DNA of 64,000 nucleotides from Rhodocyclaceae bacterium. GTDB lineage: Bacteria; Pseudomonadota; Gammaproteobacteria; Burkholderiales; Rhodocyclaceae. Position 1 is the stretch's first letter; the number at the start of each line of letters is the position of its first letter. Shown here in pieces: positions 37,777-47,882 of this stretch. Position numbers and translations under genes: made by a program. The stretch covers positions 62,001 through 126,000 of the forward strand of contig NKXK01000025.1 in NCBI GenBank assembly GCA_004379165.1, read 5' to 3'. The notes under the pieces are model-generated. The model had not been told where the DNA came from. It worked only from the letters and a program-made list of their open reading frames with translations, and ran no database searches.

Positions 37777-39654
37777 ATGGCTGATCCATCACAGCCGGAT
37801 GACCCCGGGTTTTTGACCAATTTTCAGGTCGACCGCAAGTCGCTGCTTACCAGAGACATCGGTGAGCGGTTGCTGGCACTGAGTCCGTCGCCAGTTCTGC
37901 TTTTGGACATGAAAAGTGCTTCGATCATTGAGGCCAATCCGGCGGCGCAGGCAATTTTCGGAAGTGCGCAACTGCCGTTGGTGGGCACGCATTTCATGCA
38001 TTGTTTTCGGCATCCTGAGGATGGTAAGCACATACTCGACGAACGGCTGGAGCATGTCGCGCTCCAGTATTTCGTTTTGGGCGCCGGCCGACACCTCCCG
38101 GTGGAGCTTGATTTGCGGCGACTCGATGACGCGGGTGTGATATTGGTATTCATCCGCGATCTGACGTCGCGATTGGCACTCGATAATCAGCGGCTGATCG
38201 CCCAGCGCAATTACAGGCTGCTTTTCGACAACGCTCCGCAGCCGATGATGCTGCTCGACAAGGGCTTTGTGATCGTCGGTGCCAATCGCGCTGCCGCGAT
38301 TCTCTACGGTTTTGCCGATAATGAGATCCCCTTGCTCAGTCTCAAGGCGATGCTTGTGAACCCGCGTGACCTTGACCAATACCGCGTGCAACTGGATCCG
38401 CGCACCCTGGCACCACAGTGGCATTGGCGGACGGACGGCAGTCAGCGTTTGATCGAGCCGTCGGTCTCGACCTTGCGGCGCGAGCGGCAGACTTTCCTGC
38501 TGGTGGTGCTGCGGGATGTCACAGACAGCGAGCATCAGATTGCCGAACTCCGGCGGGCCGAGGAACGTTGGCGTTTTGCCCTCGATGGCCACGGTGATGG
38601 TGTCTGGGAATGGTTGCCACAGAGCGGGGAGGCCATCGTTTCCCAGCGGTTTCTCGACATGCTGGGGTTTGGCGTCGAGGATGCCCGGCATCCCTTCGAT
38701 TACTGGGATGCGCGGGTGCATCCTGAAGACTATCTGCGAATGCACTTGGCGATCATGCAGCATTTTCTCGCCGAGTCGCCGGTAATTGCTGGTGAATACC
38801 GGATGATGACCGTCGACGGTCAGTATCGCTGGCTGGCCATCCGGGCTCGCGCAATCGAGACCGATGCCAGCGGTCGCATTGATCGAATCATCGGTACTGT
38901 GCGCGATGTACACGAGCAACGTCGGCAAGAGCAACGCGAGCGCTTGCAGCAGGAACAGTTGATGCATACAGCCCGTCTGGCGACGATGGGCGAACTGGTG
39001 ACGATGATCGCGCATGAGGTTACGCAACCGCTGACGGCGATCAGCAATTACTCAGCGGTTGCCCGTCGCCACCTGCAACGCCAGGGTGACAGCGTGCCGG
39101 CAGATGCCACCCACGCGCTGAACCGTATTTCGGAACTGGTCAGCCATGCCGGCGAAGTGGTGCATCGTATCCGCAGCTTTGTTCGCAAGGGGGAGCTGAG
39201 GCTGGAGCCGATTTCGATCAACGTCCTCATTGTTGATGTGGCGCGCCTGGCCGAGATCCAGGCGCGGGCACTGTCGGCAGAGATTGATCTCGATCTGGCC
39301 ATCGGTTTGCCCGAACTGACCGGCGACCGGATGCAGCTTGGGCAGATGCTGTTGAATCTGGCCCGTAACGGGTTGGAGGCGATGGGGGCGGTGGATGGTC
39401 CGCGCCGACTGAAATTGCGTTCTGCGCTGAACTCCGAAAACGAGATCACGGTCGAAGTTGAGGACTGTGGTTGCGGGCTGTCGGCGGCGTTGGCGATGGA
39501 CGTAATTACCCCGTTCTTCACCACCAAGCCGGAGGGCCTGGGCATGGGCTTGGCGATCTGCAAAACGGTCGTCGAGAACCACCAGGGTCGCCTCTGGGTC
39601 AGCGCTGCCAAACCTGCGGGCACGGTCTTTCATGTTGCCCTTCCGGTGAGGTGA
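37777..39654 (+). CDS. PAS sensor histidine kinase (FixL/DctB-like HisKA)
   Basis: LATMGELVTMIAHEVTQPLTAISNYSAVA; LGMGLAICKTVVENHQGRLWV; no obvious TM segment. Confidence 0.9.
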   Translation: MADPSQPDDPGFLTNFQVDRKSLLTRDIGERLLALSPSPVLLLDMKSASIIEANPAAQAIFGSAQLPLVGTHFMHCFRHPEDGKHILDERLEHVALQYFVLGAGRHLPVELDLRRLDDAGVILVFIRDLTSRLALDNQRLIAQRNYRLLFDNAPQPMMLLDKGFVIVGANRAAAILYGFADNEIPLLSLKAMLVNPRDLDQYRVQLDPRTLAPQWHWRTDGSQRLIEPSVSTLRRERQTFLLVVLRDVTDSEHQIAELRRAEERWRFALDGHGDGVWEWLPQSGEAIVSQRFLDMLGFGVEDARHPFDYWDARVHPEDYLRMHLAIMQHFLAESPVIAGEYRMMTVDGQYRWLAIRARAIETDASGRIDRIIGTVRDVHEQRRQEQRERLQQEQLMHTARLATMGELVTMIAHEVTQPLTAISNYSAVARRHLQRQGDSVPADATHALNRISELVSHAGEVVHRIRSFVRKGELRLEPISINVLIVDVARLAEIQARALSAEIDLDLAIGLPELTGDRMQLGQMLLNLARNGLEAMGAVDGPRRLKLRSALNSENEITVEVEDCGCGLSAALAMDVITPFFTTKPEGLGMGLAICKTVVENHQGRLWVSAAKPAGTVFHVALPVR

Positions 39655-39657
39655 ATC

Positions 39658-40284
39658 GTGACTGAGTCCAAACAAGCCCTGATCTGTGTCATCGATGACG
39701 ACGACGCCGTTCGTGAGTCGGTGACGATGTTACTGGCCACCGTCGGTGTGGCTGCCTGCGGTTATCGCGACTGTCAGGCGTTTCTGAAGGATGAAGCTGC
39801 GCGTGCGGCAGATGCAATGATTCTCGACGTGCGCCTGCCCGGCATCAATGGTCTGGAGTTTCATGAAAAATTCGCCGAGCGTATCGGCGACATGCCCGTG
39901 ATTTTTATTTCCGGCCATGGGGATATTCCGATGGCCGTGCGGGCCATGCGCCAGGGAGCGCTGGATTTCCTGCAAAAGCCTTTTGCTGAACAGACCTTGA
40001 TCGACCGCGTCAATCAAGCCATCGCGCTGGCTGCGCAACGGCGGGAAAAACGATCCGAGGTGGCTGCGGTCCAGTCACTTCTTGATCAGCTGACGCCTCG
40101 CGAGCGGGAAGTGCTCGATTACATGGTCCAAGGCCACAGCAGCAAGGTGATTGCCAATGCGCTGGACATCAGCGCTCGGACGATAGAGCAGCACCGGGCG
40201 CGGATCATGGAGAAGATGCAGGTGGGTTCCGTTGCGGAACTGGTCCATGCCTTGACACTGGCAGGAGAGGCGCGCCATCCGTAA
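39658..40284 (+). CDS. FixJ-family response regulator (REC-LuxR HTH)
   Basis: ICVIDDDDAVRESVTMLLATVGVAA...MILDVRLPGINGLEF...LTPREREVLDYMVQGHSSKVIANALDISARTIEQHRARIMEKM. Confidence 0.93.
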   Translation: MTESKQALICVIDDDDAVRESVTMLLATVGVAACGYRDCQAFLKDEAARAADAMILDVRLPGINGLEFHEKFAERIGDMPVIFISGHGDIPMAVRAMRQGALDFLQKPFAEQTLIDRVNQAIALAAQRREKRSEVAAVQSLLDQLTPREREVLDYMVQGHSSKVIANALDISARTIEQHRARIMEKMQVGSVAELVHALTLAGEARHP

Positions 40285-40386
40285 GACTACGGATAGGTCT
40301 AGCAATTTATCCGACTGTTCGGAATTTTTCTCCGGTAGGAAACTACGCTCATCAAATCGTAGTGACACACCAAAGGAGAAAATTCC

Positions 40387-40950
40387 ATGCAAAAAGAGAT
40401 TCAACAGTGGCTGGCCGTACAGAGCAAGCAGCAGGCTGAATTGGCCGATATCGGCGCCGGCCTGTTTGACATCACCGTTCAGGGGGTGTCTGACCTTTGC
40501 GAGCTGAACTTTGGTGCCGCCCGTCGCCAATTGGCCCATACCGGTCAGGGTCTGGCTGCGCTGACTTCGCCTGAGCAACTGCCGGCAGCGATGCAAAAGG
40601 TGGCCGAACAGGCAATCAGCGATATTCAGGCCTACATGCAGGAAAGCGCTGACTTGCTCGTTCGTCTGCACCAACAGAGCCAGGCGCTCGTTGCCGATCA
40701 CTTCAAGCTGGTCCAGGCCTCTGCCGACACGCTGATCGACCAGACACAAAAGCTGTCGCCGGGTGCCTCCGAGGTTGTTGGTTCGGCATTGCGTAGCTGG
40801 GTCGACGGGGCGCAAAGCGCGGTAGTTCAAATGAACCAGATGTCGTCGCAGTTCAGCGAGTTCGCCGGCAACAACCGCGCCGTCGCGGCCGTCTGGCAAA
40901 ACGCCAAGGCGCCGGTCCGCAGCCGTAGCAACGGCAAGTCGGCGAACTGA
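40387..40950 (+). CDS. phasin family protein
   Basis: 187 aa helical, FDITVQGVSDLCELNFGAARRQL...ALTSPEQLPAAMQKVAEQAISDIQAYMQES. Confidence 0.85.
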   Translation: MQKEIQQWLAVQSKQQAELADIGAGLFDITVQGVSDLCELNFGAARRQLAHTGQGLAALTSPEQLPAAMQKVAEQAISDIQAYMQESADLLVRLHQQSQALVADHFKLVQASADTLIDQTQKLSPGASEVVGSALRSWVDGAQSAVVQMNQMSSQFSEFAGNNRAVAAVWQNAKAPVRSRSNGKSAN

Positions 40951-40966
40951 TCAGGCGCTGATTTAA

Positions 40967-41036
40967 TCGTCATCCCCGCGAAAGCGGGGATCCAGGCTGT
41001 TGAGTTTTATGGATTCCCGCGTTCGCGAGAATGACA
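40967..41036. repeat. REP/BIME-like imperfect inverted repeat, copy 2
   Basis: cgtcatccccgcgaaagcggggatccag...tggattcccgcgttcgcgagaatgacag. Confidence 0.85.
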
Positions 41037-41137
41037 GTTTCGATTACATCAGTCTTTACATAAACCTCACTGATGCTTGCAGGGCCGCCTGTATGGGCGG
41101 GCTGCCTGGCCGATACAGTTTTTTCAGGGAGTGATTC

Positions 41138-41404
41138 ATGGCGCTGTCGATCGCAATAGCCGAGTCCCGGCGCGGGCTTTGCCTGAGTGGCCACCTGAAC
41201 GGCTCGGCGGCCTGCATGGTCAGTTCCGATCTCCTGCGTCAGTTGAACTTGCCTTTGCCTTGCGAGTTCGACCTGTCGGGAATCGACGGCATCGACGATG
41301 CCGGGCTGGATCTTTTGCTGGCGCTGAAAGATGACGGGCTGGTCGAGCGTTTTACCCGCCATTCCGGCGTCGTGCTCGAAGCACTTGGCCGCCGGCAGGG
41401 CTGA
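41138..41404 (+). CDS. STAS-like (MlaB-like) small protein
   Basis: 88 aa; LSGHLNGSAACMVSSDLLRQLNLPLPCEFDLSGIDGIDDAGLDLLLALKDDG. Confidence 0.5.
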   Translation: MALSIAIAESRRGLCLSGHLNGSAACMVSSDLLRQLNLPLPCEFDLSGIDGIDDAGLDLLLALKDDGLVERFTRHSGVVLEALGRRQG

Positions 41405-41405
41405 C

Positions 41406-41720
41406 ATGCGCATCATGGTTCCACAACTTCGTGTGCTGTCCAATGTGGGCTTTCCCGCGCTATATCAGGGTTTGTTCAGCTATCTGCTGCTGCTTGGCTA
41501 CGCCAGTGGTCAATGGTCGGTACTGATTGCCAGTCTGATTATCGGCTCTGCGTTCATCGGTATTCCGCTGACCATGGCGTACAACCTCTCCGCCCTGACA
41601 AGGCAGTGTCCGAGTACCTTGTTGCTGATCGGCCGGCCGGTACTGGTGGCGATGGTGCTGCCTTTCTGCCAGTTGGTGCTGCTGGTGACGCTGCCGCGCA
41701 TGGCAGGCTGGCTGGCCTGA
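41406..41720 (+). CDS. small multi-TM hypothetical protein
   Basis: 104 aa MRIMVPQLRVLSNVGFPALYQGLFSYLLLLGYASGQWSVLIASLIIGSAFIGIPLTMAYNL...; three hydrophobic spans. Confidence 0.55.
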   Translation: MRIMVPQLRVLSNVGFPALYQGLFSYLLLLGYASGQWSVLIASLIIGSAFIGIPLTMAYNLSALTRQCPSTLLLIGRPVLVAMVLPFCQLVLLVTLPRMAGWLA

Positions 41721-41809
41721 AGCGAGCCAGAAATTTTTCGACGCTGCGGGAACTCTCGCGCTTTAGACGGGTCAGTGTTGCAACTGCGTTGAGATGCTCT
41801 GGCATCAAT

Positions 41810-41945
41810 TTGCTGGGAGATTCAAAGGGGAGTAGCTCTTCGTTGTGATGTCGTCAGCACGAAAAGTCAGCCGACTTTTCCGGCGTCACAGGTGGTCCAA
41901 AGCGACCGCGAGCAAGACCTTTGCCGGGCAGGCAAAGGTGCTCTT
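41810..41945 (+). ncRNA. yybP-ykoY manganese riboswitch
   Basis: aaaGGGGAGTAGC ... gcaaGACCTTTGCCgg conserved loops, cctttgccgggcaggcaaagg hairpin, directly upstream of a TerC-family gene. Confidence 0.85.
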
Positions 41946-42004
41946 GTCGTCAAGAAGCCTTTGTCCTGACATGGTCAAAAGGTTTGTTCGACAAGGAGCT
42001 TTTC

Positions 42005-43006
42005 ATGGAAACAATCGGTACCTGGTGGATGTGGGCGGGATTCTTCGCCATCGTCCTCGTCATGCTCGCCATCGACCTCTTCGTGGTCGGCGGCGGCAAA
42101 CAGCATCGTGTCTCGTTCAAGGAGGCCGCGACCTGGTCCGGAATCTGGGTCGGCGTCTCCTTCCTCTTTGCCGGTGCGCTCTGGTGGTATCTCGACCACA
42201 GTGCCGGCCGCGAGATCGCCAATACGAAGACCATCGAGTACATCACCGGCTATCTGATCGAGAAGTCGCTGGCCATCGATAACGTCTTCGTCTGGCTGAT
42301 GCTGTTCAGCTTCTTTGCCGTCCCGCTCGAACTGCAGAAACGGGTGCTGGTGCTCGGTGTGCTCGGCGCCATCGTCATGCGGACGATCATGATCTTTGCC
42401 GGCGTCTGGCTGATTGCCAAGTTCCACTGGATTCTCTACGTGTTCGGCGCTTTCCTTCTGATCACCGGCATCAAGATGTGGTGGTTTGCCGACGAGAAGC
42501 CCGATCTAGAAAACAACCCGGTCATCCGCTGGATACGCCAGCACATGAAGGTCACCGACGAGCTGCATGGCGAGCGCTTCTTCGTCATGCGCGAAGAGGC
42601 CGGCAAGCTGGTGCGTTACGCGACGCCGCTGTTCCTGGTCCTGATCCTTGTCGAATTCACCGACCTGATCTTTGCGGTCGACTCGATTCCGGCGATTTTC
42701 GCGATCACGACCGACCCCTTCATCGTCCTGACGTCCAACATCTTCGCCATTCTTGGTCTGCGGGCGATGTACTTCCTGCTCGCCGACATGGCTGACCGCT
42801 TCTCGCTGCTCAAGTACGGGCTGGCGATGGTGTTGATGTTCATCGGCGTCAAGATGCTGCTGATCGACATCTTCAAGGTTCCGGTGGTCTTCTCGCTGGG
42901 TGTCGTCGCCGCGATCATCGCGACCTCCATCATCCTGTCGTTGCGCAAGGAGAACCAGTCTGCCAGCAACACTGGCTCCGGTTCCTCGAATCCGGATACG
43001 GTTTGA
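42005..43006 (+). CDS. TerC/Alx-family membrane protein (predicted Mn exporter)
   Basis: [63 protein letters not shown]...[43 protein letters not shown]. Confidence 0.95.
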   Translation: METIGTWWMWAGFFAIVLVMLAIDLFVVGGGKQHRVSFKEAATWSGIWVGVSFLFAGALWWYLDHSAGREIANTKTIEYITGYLIEKSLAIDNVFVWLMLFSFFAVPLELQKRVLVLGVLGAIVMRTIMIFAGVWLIAKFHWILYVFGAFLLITGIKMWWFADEKPDLENNPVIRWIRQHMKVTDELHGERFFVMREEAGKLVRYATPLFLVLILVEFTDLIFAVDSIPAIFAITTDPFIVLTSNIFAILGLRAMYFLLADMADRFSLLKYGLAMVLMFIGVKMLLIDIFKVPVVFSLGVVAAIIATSIILSLRKENQSASNTGSGSSNPDTV

Positions 43007-43013
43007 AAGGGGA

Positions 43014-44846
43014 ATGATCATGGAAAAACGAACGCAGTTTTCCGTCTGGTACTTCGCCTGTGCGCTGCTTGGCATCGTGCTGCTGCAGAACGTGTGGCAA
43101 AGCGTGCGTACGACCGCACCCATCCCTTACAGCGAGTTTCAGCAACTGCTGCGCGAGGGCAAGGTCGCCGACATCGCGGTGTCCGATAACCAGATCATCG
43201 GCAGCTACAAGGAAGCGGTCGGCAACAAGACCCGCTTTGTCACCACCCGCGTCGATCCGGCGCTGGCCAAAGACCTGGCCCAATATGACGTCAAGGTCAG
43301 CGGCATCGTCGAGAACACCTTCCTCTCGGACCTGATGGGCTGGGTGCTGCCGGCGGTGATCTTTGTTGGCATCTGGATTTTCGCGATGCGCCGCTTTGCC
43401 GGAAAAATGGGCGGTGGCGGCTTCATGAATATCGGCAAGAGCAAGGCCAAGGTGTATGTCGAGACAGATACCAAGGTGAACTTCGCCGATGTTGCCGGTG
43501 TTGAGGAGGCCAAGGACGAACTGAAGGAAATCGTCGGCTTTCTCAAGGATCCGGAAAGCTTTGGCCGCCTCGGCGGGCGGGCACCCAAGGGCGTGCTGCT
43601 GGTCGGGCCGCCGGGAACCGGCAAGACGCTGCTGGCCAAGGCTGTCGCCGGGGAGGCAGGCGTGCCTTTCTTCTCGATTTCCGGCTCGGAGTTCGTCGAA
43701 ATGTTTGTCGGCGTCGGCGCTGCCCGGGTGCGGGATCTGTTCGAGCAGGCGCGGGCCAAGGCACCGGCGATCATCTTCATCGACGAACTCGATGCACTGG
43801 GTCGGGCACGGGCTGCGGGCGGTGCGATGGGCGGGCATGACGAGAAGGAGCAAACGCTGAATCAACTGCTGGTCGAACTCGATGGCTTCGATTCCGGCAA
43901 GGGGCTGGTCCTGCTCGGCGCGACCAACCGCCCGGAGGTGCTTGATCCGGCCTTGCTGCGTGCGGGTCGCTTCGACCGGCAGGTCGTTGTCGATCGTCCG
44001 GATAAACAAGGGCGCGTCGCCATTCTTCAGGTGCATATCCGCAAAATCGAGCTGGCAGATGGCGTGGATCTGACCCAGATCGCTGACCTGACGCCGGGCT
44101 TCACCGGCGCCGAACTGGCCAACCTCTGTAACGAGGCGGCACTGGCGGCTACCCGCCGGCAGGCCGAGGCGGTCACGCTCGAAGACTTCACCGTTGCGGT
44201 TGAACGTATCGTGGCCGGGCTGGAAAAGCGCAATCGCGTGCTGTCGCCGCTGGAGCGCGAAACTGTCGCCCACCATGAGATGGGGCACGCCATTGCGGCG
44301 ATGTCGACGCCGGGGTCGGACCCGGTGCACAAGGTGTCGATCATTCCACGGGGTATCGGTGCCCTGGGTTACACCATCCAGCGCCCGACCGAGGAGCGCT
44401 ACCTGATGACCCGTGCCGAGCTCGAAAACCGGATGGTGGTGCTGCTCGGTGGCCGGGCGGCGGAGGAAATCATTTACGGTCATTTTTCGACGGGGGCATC
44501 CGATGACCTGCAGCGGGTGACGCAGATTGCCCGGGCGCTGGTGACGCGCTACGGGATGCATCCGGACCTCGGCCATGTGGTGTACGAGAAGGATCAGGGC
44601 AATTACCTCGGGCAGGCGATGCCGCAGTTCGACAAGCCGTACAGCGAGGAAACGGCGCGCGAAATCGACCTCGCCGTGCGCGACATTGTCCAGGCGACCT
44701 ATCGCCGCACGCTGGCCTTGCTCAAGGCACGCGAGTCCTTGCTACGCACCTCGGCCGCCGATCTTCTGGCGCGGGAAACCCTCGGCGAGGCTGAACTGGC
44801 ATCGATACGTACCGCAGCCATCACCGACGCGGCGCCTGCCGGCTGA
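43014..44846 (+). CDS. FtsH-family ATP-dependent zinc metalloprotease
   Basis: [65 protein letters not shown]. Confidence 0.95.
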   Translation: MIMEKRTQFSVWYFACALLGIVLLQNVWQSVRTTAPIPYSEFQQLLREGKVADIAVSDNQIIGSYKEAVGNKTRFVTTRVDPALAKDLAQYDVKVSGIVENTFLSDLMGWVLPAVIFVGIWIFAMRRFAGKMGGGGFMNIGKSKAKVYVETDTKVNFADVAGVEEAKDELKEIVGFLKDPESFGRLGGRAPKGVLLVGPPGTGKTLLAKAVAGEAGVPFFSISGSEFVEMFVGVGAARVRDLFEQARAKAPAIIFIDELDALGRARAAGGAMGGHDEKEQTLNQLLVELDGFDSGKGLVLLGATNRPEVLDPALLRAGRFDRQVVVDRPDKQGRVAILQVHIRKIELADGVDLTQIADLTPGFTGAELANLCNEAALAATRRQAEAVTLEDFTVAVERIVAGLEKRNRVLSPLERETVAHHEMGHAIAAMSTPGSDPVHKVSIIPRGIGALGYTIQRPTEERYLMTRAELENRMVVLLGGRAAEEIIYGHFSTGASDDLQRVTQIARALVTRYGMHPDLGHVVYEKDQGNYLGQAMPQFDKPYSEETAREIDLAVRDIVQATYRRTLALLKARESLLRTSAADLLARETLGEAELASIRTAAITDAAPAG

Positions 44847-44848
44847 TC

Positions 44849-45328
44849 ATGGACATCGTCTGGCCTGTCGTCGGTTGGGTGGTCATCGTCATCGGGCTGG
44901 CCGGTGTCATTCTGCCGATGCTGCCCGGTGCGCCGCTGATCTTTATCGGCATCACGATCATTGCCTGGAGTGGCGATTTTAGGCGAGTTTCCGAGTTTAC
45001 CGTAGCTTTTGTCGGATTGCTGGCGGTCTTGTCGTGGAGTATCGACTACCTGGCGGCGAGCTTGGGGGTCAAGCGTGTGGGCGCCAGCTCGCTTGCGGTG
45101 CTTGGTGCGGTCGTCGGTACCGTTCTCGGCTTGTTCGCCGGCCTGGTCGGCGTCTTGCTGGGCCCGATCGTCGGCGCGACCATTGGCGAATGGCTGGCGC
45201 GACGAGACGGGGGGCTGGCCACACGGGCAGGTTTTGCTGCCGGGGTCAGTTTTCTGCTCGGCATCGTCGCCAGGGTCGGCATCGCTTTCATGATGATCGG
45301 CATCTGCGCCGTGGCCTGGCTGGTGTAG
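44849..45328 (+). CDS. DUF456 family membrane protein
   Basis: MDIVWPVVGWVVIVIGLAGVILPMLPGAPLIFIGITIIAWSGDF...Gly-rich TM helices. Confidence 0.8.
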   Translation: MDIVWPVVGWVVIVIGLAGVILPMLPGAPLIFIGITIIAWSGDFRRVSEFTVAFVGLLAVLSWSIDYLAASLGVKRVGASSLAVLGAVVGTVLGLFAGLVGVLLGPIVGATIGEWLARRDGGLATRAGFAAGVSFLLGIVARVGIAFMMIGICAVAWLV

Positions 45329-45332
45329 TCCG

Positions 45333-45737
45333 ATGCGCCACAAATTCCTTGGCACCGGGGAACCCGGCTATCACCCGTTGCGCAAGATCCGGACCGTTTT
45401 TTCCGGATTGCGCTATGCCGTCCTGTACGACTGGTCGGTGACTTACAAGCTGATCCTGTCGGCCGTCGTACTTTTCCTCGCCTTTGTCTTCCGCCAGTGG
45501 CTGGATGTTCTGCTGATACTGCTGGCGACGGCCTTCGTCATTGCCGCGGAGATTTTCAACAGCGCCATCGAGGCCATTTGCGACTTCATGGAGACGCGGG
45601 AGAACCCGAAAATCAAGGTCATCAAGGACATGGCGGCGGCGGCAGTGGGCATCGCAATGCTGGTCTGGCTGGTGATTATCGGCTCCGAACTGTTCGAGGT
45701 GTTCAACGCTTTGAGCGTTCTTGGTGGCTCGAATTGA
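45333..45737 (+). CDS. dgkA: diacylglycerol kinase
   Basis: GLRYAVLYDWSVTYKLILSAVVLFLAF...AAEIFNSAIEAICDFMETRENPKIKVIKDMAAAAVGIA. Confidence 0.92.
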   Translation: MRHKFLGTGEPGYHPLRKIRTVFSGLRYAVLYDWSVTYKLILSAVVLFLAFVFRQWLDVLLILLATAFVIAAEIFNSAIEAICDFMETRENPKIKVIKDMAAAAVGIAMLVWLVIIGSELFEVFNALSVLGGSN

Positions 45738-45837
45738 GCGATCAATTCATTGGAACCGTGTGCAGTTGAGCTTGCCAAAGCGAGGGTCTGGCTTCGGCCG
45801 GATGTGCTGTCTACTCTGCACGGTGTCCTCCTGACAC

Positions 45838-45866
45838 CATTCGCCCGCTTCGGCGGGCGTTTTTTC
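45838..45866 (+). terminator. Rho-independent terminator
   Basis: cgcccgcttcggcgggcgtttttt. Confidence 0.75.
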
Positions 45867-45872
45867 GCCGGG

Positions 45873-47192
45873 TCAGCCCGCCGGGCAGTTTGGCAAGCCA
45901 AGGTGGTAGCGCCCGCCGCCGGTACGTTTGGCGGCATACATGGCGCTATCGGCAGCATGCAACATCGCAGTCGGACTGCCGTAGATCTGCGTCGGGAAAC
46001 TGACGATGCCGAGACTGGCTCTCGCTGCGAGGTGATGGCCGCTGGCAACGACAGGTGCTGACAGGGCGTTGAGGATTTTTTCGGCGATGCTGGCCGGGGC
46101 ACTGTGTTCGTTGAGCTCGGCCAGCAGAACTACAAACTCATCGCCACCGAGACGGGCGACTTCAATCAGCAGCGCATCGCCGGCGGCATGGCCGTGGCGG
46201 TCGTTGATCGGCTTGAAATCATCGAGATCGAGGTAAATGATGGCAAAGGCCCGATTGTGCCGTTGCGCCTGGTCCCAGGTGAATTCGAGGTGGTCGAGGA
46301 GCATCCTTCGGTTGGGCAGGCCGGTCAGCGGGTCAGGATGCACCTGCCGGCGAATCTCCGCTTCCTCGGCCTTGCGGGCGGTGAGATCCCGGATGTGGGC
46401 AACGACAAGCGTGAGTTCGCCGTCGTCATCGTGCTGGGCGCTGACGCTGATTTCGACCCAGACCGTGGCGCCATCCTTGCGCCGATAGTGTTTCTCGTAG
46501 CGTAGATGGGGCCGTATGCCGTTGCGCATTTCGATGTCATAGAGTTCGCCGACTGGCAGGTCGTCCGGGTGGGTGAAACAGGGGAAGTTCTGACCGCGAA
46601 GTTCGGTTTCGCTGAAGCCCAGCAAATCGAAAAATGCACCGTTGACCTCGATGAAATTGCCATCCCGATCGAGCAGGGCAATGCCGTTTGGAGCGTGCGC
46701 CATCAGTTGCCAGAATTTCCGTTCGCTGTCGCGCAGGGCCTAGCTGGTTGCCTTGTAGCTGGTCACGTCCTGCAGCGTGCCGATCAGGCGTTGGCTGCCG
46801 TCGGCAGCATCAGCAACGCGCAGCATGCGCTGGCGGATTTTACGCTGGCGTCCATCGCGGAGCGCCAACGTATGTTCAATCTCGATGGGATCGGGCGAAT
46901 TGAGGGCATTGCTGTAGGCTTTGAGCAGATGCAGACGATCGTTCTCCGGAATCAGACCGAGCAGGTTGTCGAGACAGGGGCGGCTCCATTGCTGCCCCAG
47001 GATGCTCATCGCCTGCGGTGAGAACGCGATATCGCCGTTTTCGACGCACATCTCCCAACTACCAATGCCGGCAATGCGCTGCGCAGCCGTGAGTTGGGCA
47101 AGCGAGTCGACAAGCTGCCTGATTTGCGAGCGATCGCCCGTTTTTTGGGCATCGTTGCCGAGCAGGTAATCGTTTCTGGCGGACATGTTCAT
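45873..47192 (-). pseudogene. PAS-PAS-GGDEF diguanylate cyclase interrupted by in-frame TAG and an internal GGDEF deletion
   Basis: ORFs 46740..47249 and 45873..46703 are in the same frame; reads ...DVTSYKATS*ALRDSERKFWQLMAHAPNGIALL...; [17 protein letters not shown] lacks the usual RLRxxVRxxDxVA stretch. Confidence 0.85.
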
Positions 47193-47432
47193 GGGGCGCC
47201 TCCTTTCCGGCGGGCGGCATGCCGGATTTGCTGCCGATAGACGCATCATCCGGCAGGCAGTACTTCCTGACCATTCGTATGAACAGCAGTGCCTATCCGC
47301 AAAACTACCTATCCACCTTGGGATTCTCGCGAATATTCAAGCATCGGTCAGGGGCTTACAGTTTCAGCGTCAAATGGTCCGGCATGTTTCTGCTGTTGGC
47401 CGGTAAGCGCAACGTTGCACAGGGGGTGACAA

Positions 47433-47876
47433 GTGAGTGAGATGAATGTCCTGGTAGTGGATGCGGATTCCGAGCGCCGTGATGTGGTGGCCGACGCATT
47501 GTCGTGGATTGCAAACGACTACCGCTTGTTCGAGGCCCGGGATCTCGATGAGGCTCGCGACTGTCTCAAGCGCTTTGATTTCCGCCTGGTCATTGTCGGT
47601 CCGGAGTTGCCGTGCGACACTCGGGCGGCGCTGATTTTCCTGCGTGGCAGTCTGCCGCACAGCGCCTTGCTGACCTGCATGAAGATGTCGTCGTTCGACC
47701 GTGACGGCCCGACCCGCATGCTGGATTGTGGCGCCGACCTGGTCTTTGATCAGCGCATGTCGGCAACACAGCTATCTCTGGTGCTTCGGCCCTACCTTGG
47801 TCATCAGGTCAGTCCTGAGCGTGCTAGCGGGATGGATATGCGGGACCGGATTCAGCCAGCGTTGTCGCCTGCCTGA
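47433..47876 (+). CDS. pseudo-receiver (degenerate REC) domain protein
   Basis: NVLVVDADSERRDVVADAL...FRLVIVGPELPCDTRAALIFLRG...CGADLVFDQRMSATQL; phospho-acceptor Asp position is Gly. Confidence 0.7.
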   Translation: MSEMNVLVVDADSERRDVVADALSWIANDYRLFEARDLDEARDCLKRFDFRLVIVGPELPCDTRAALIFLRGSLPHSALLTCMKMSSFDRDGPTRMLDCGADLVFDQRMSATQLSLVLRPYLGHQVSPERASGMDMRDRIQPALSPA

Positions 47877-47882
47877 CTGCGC

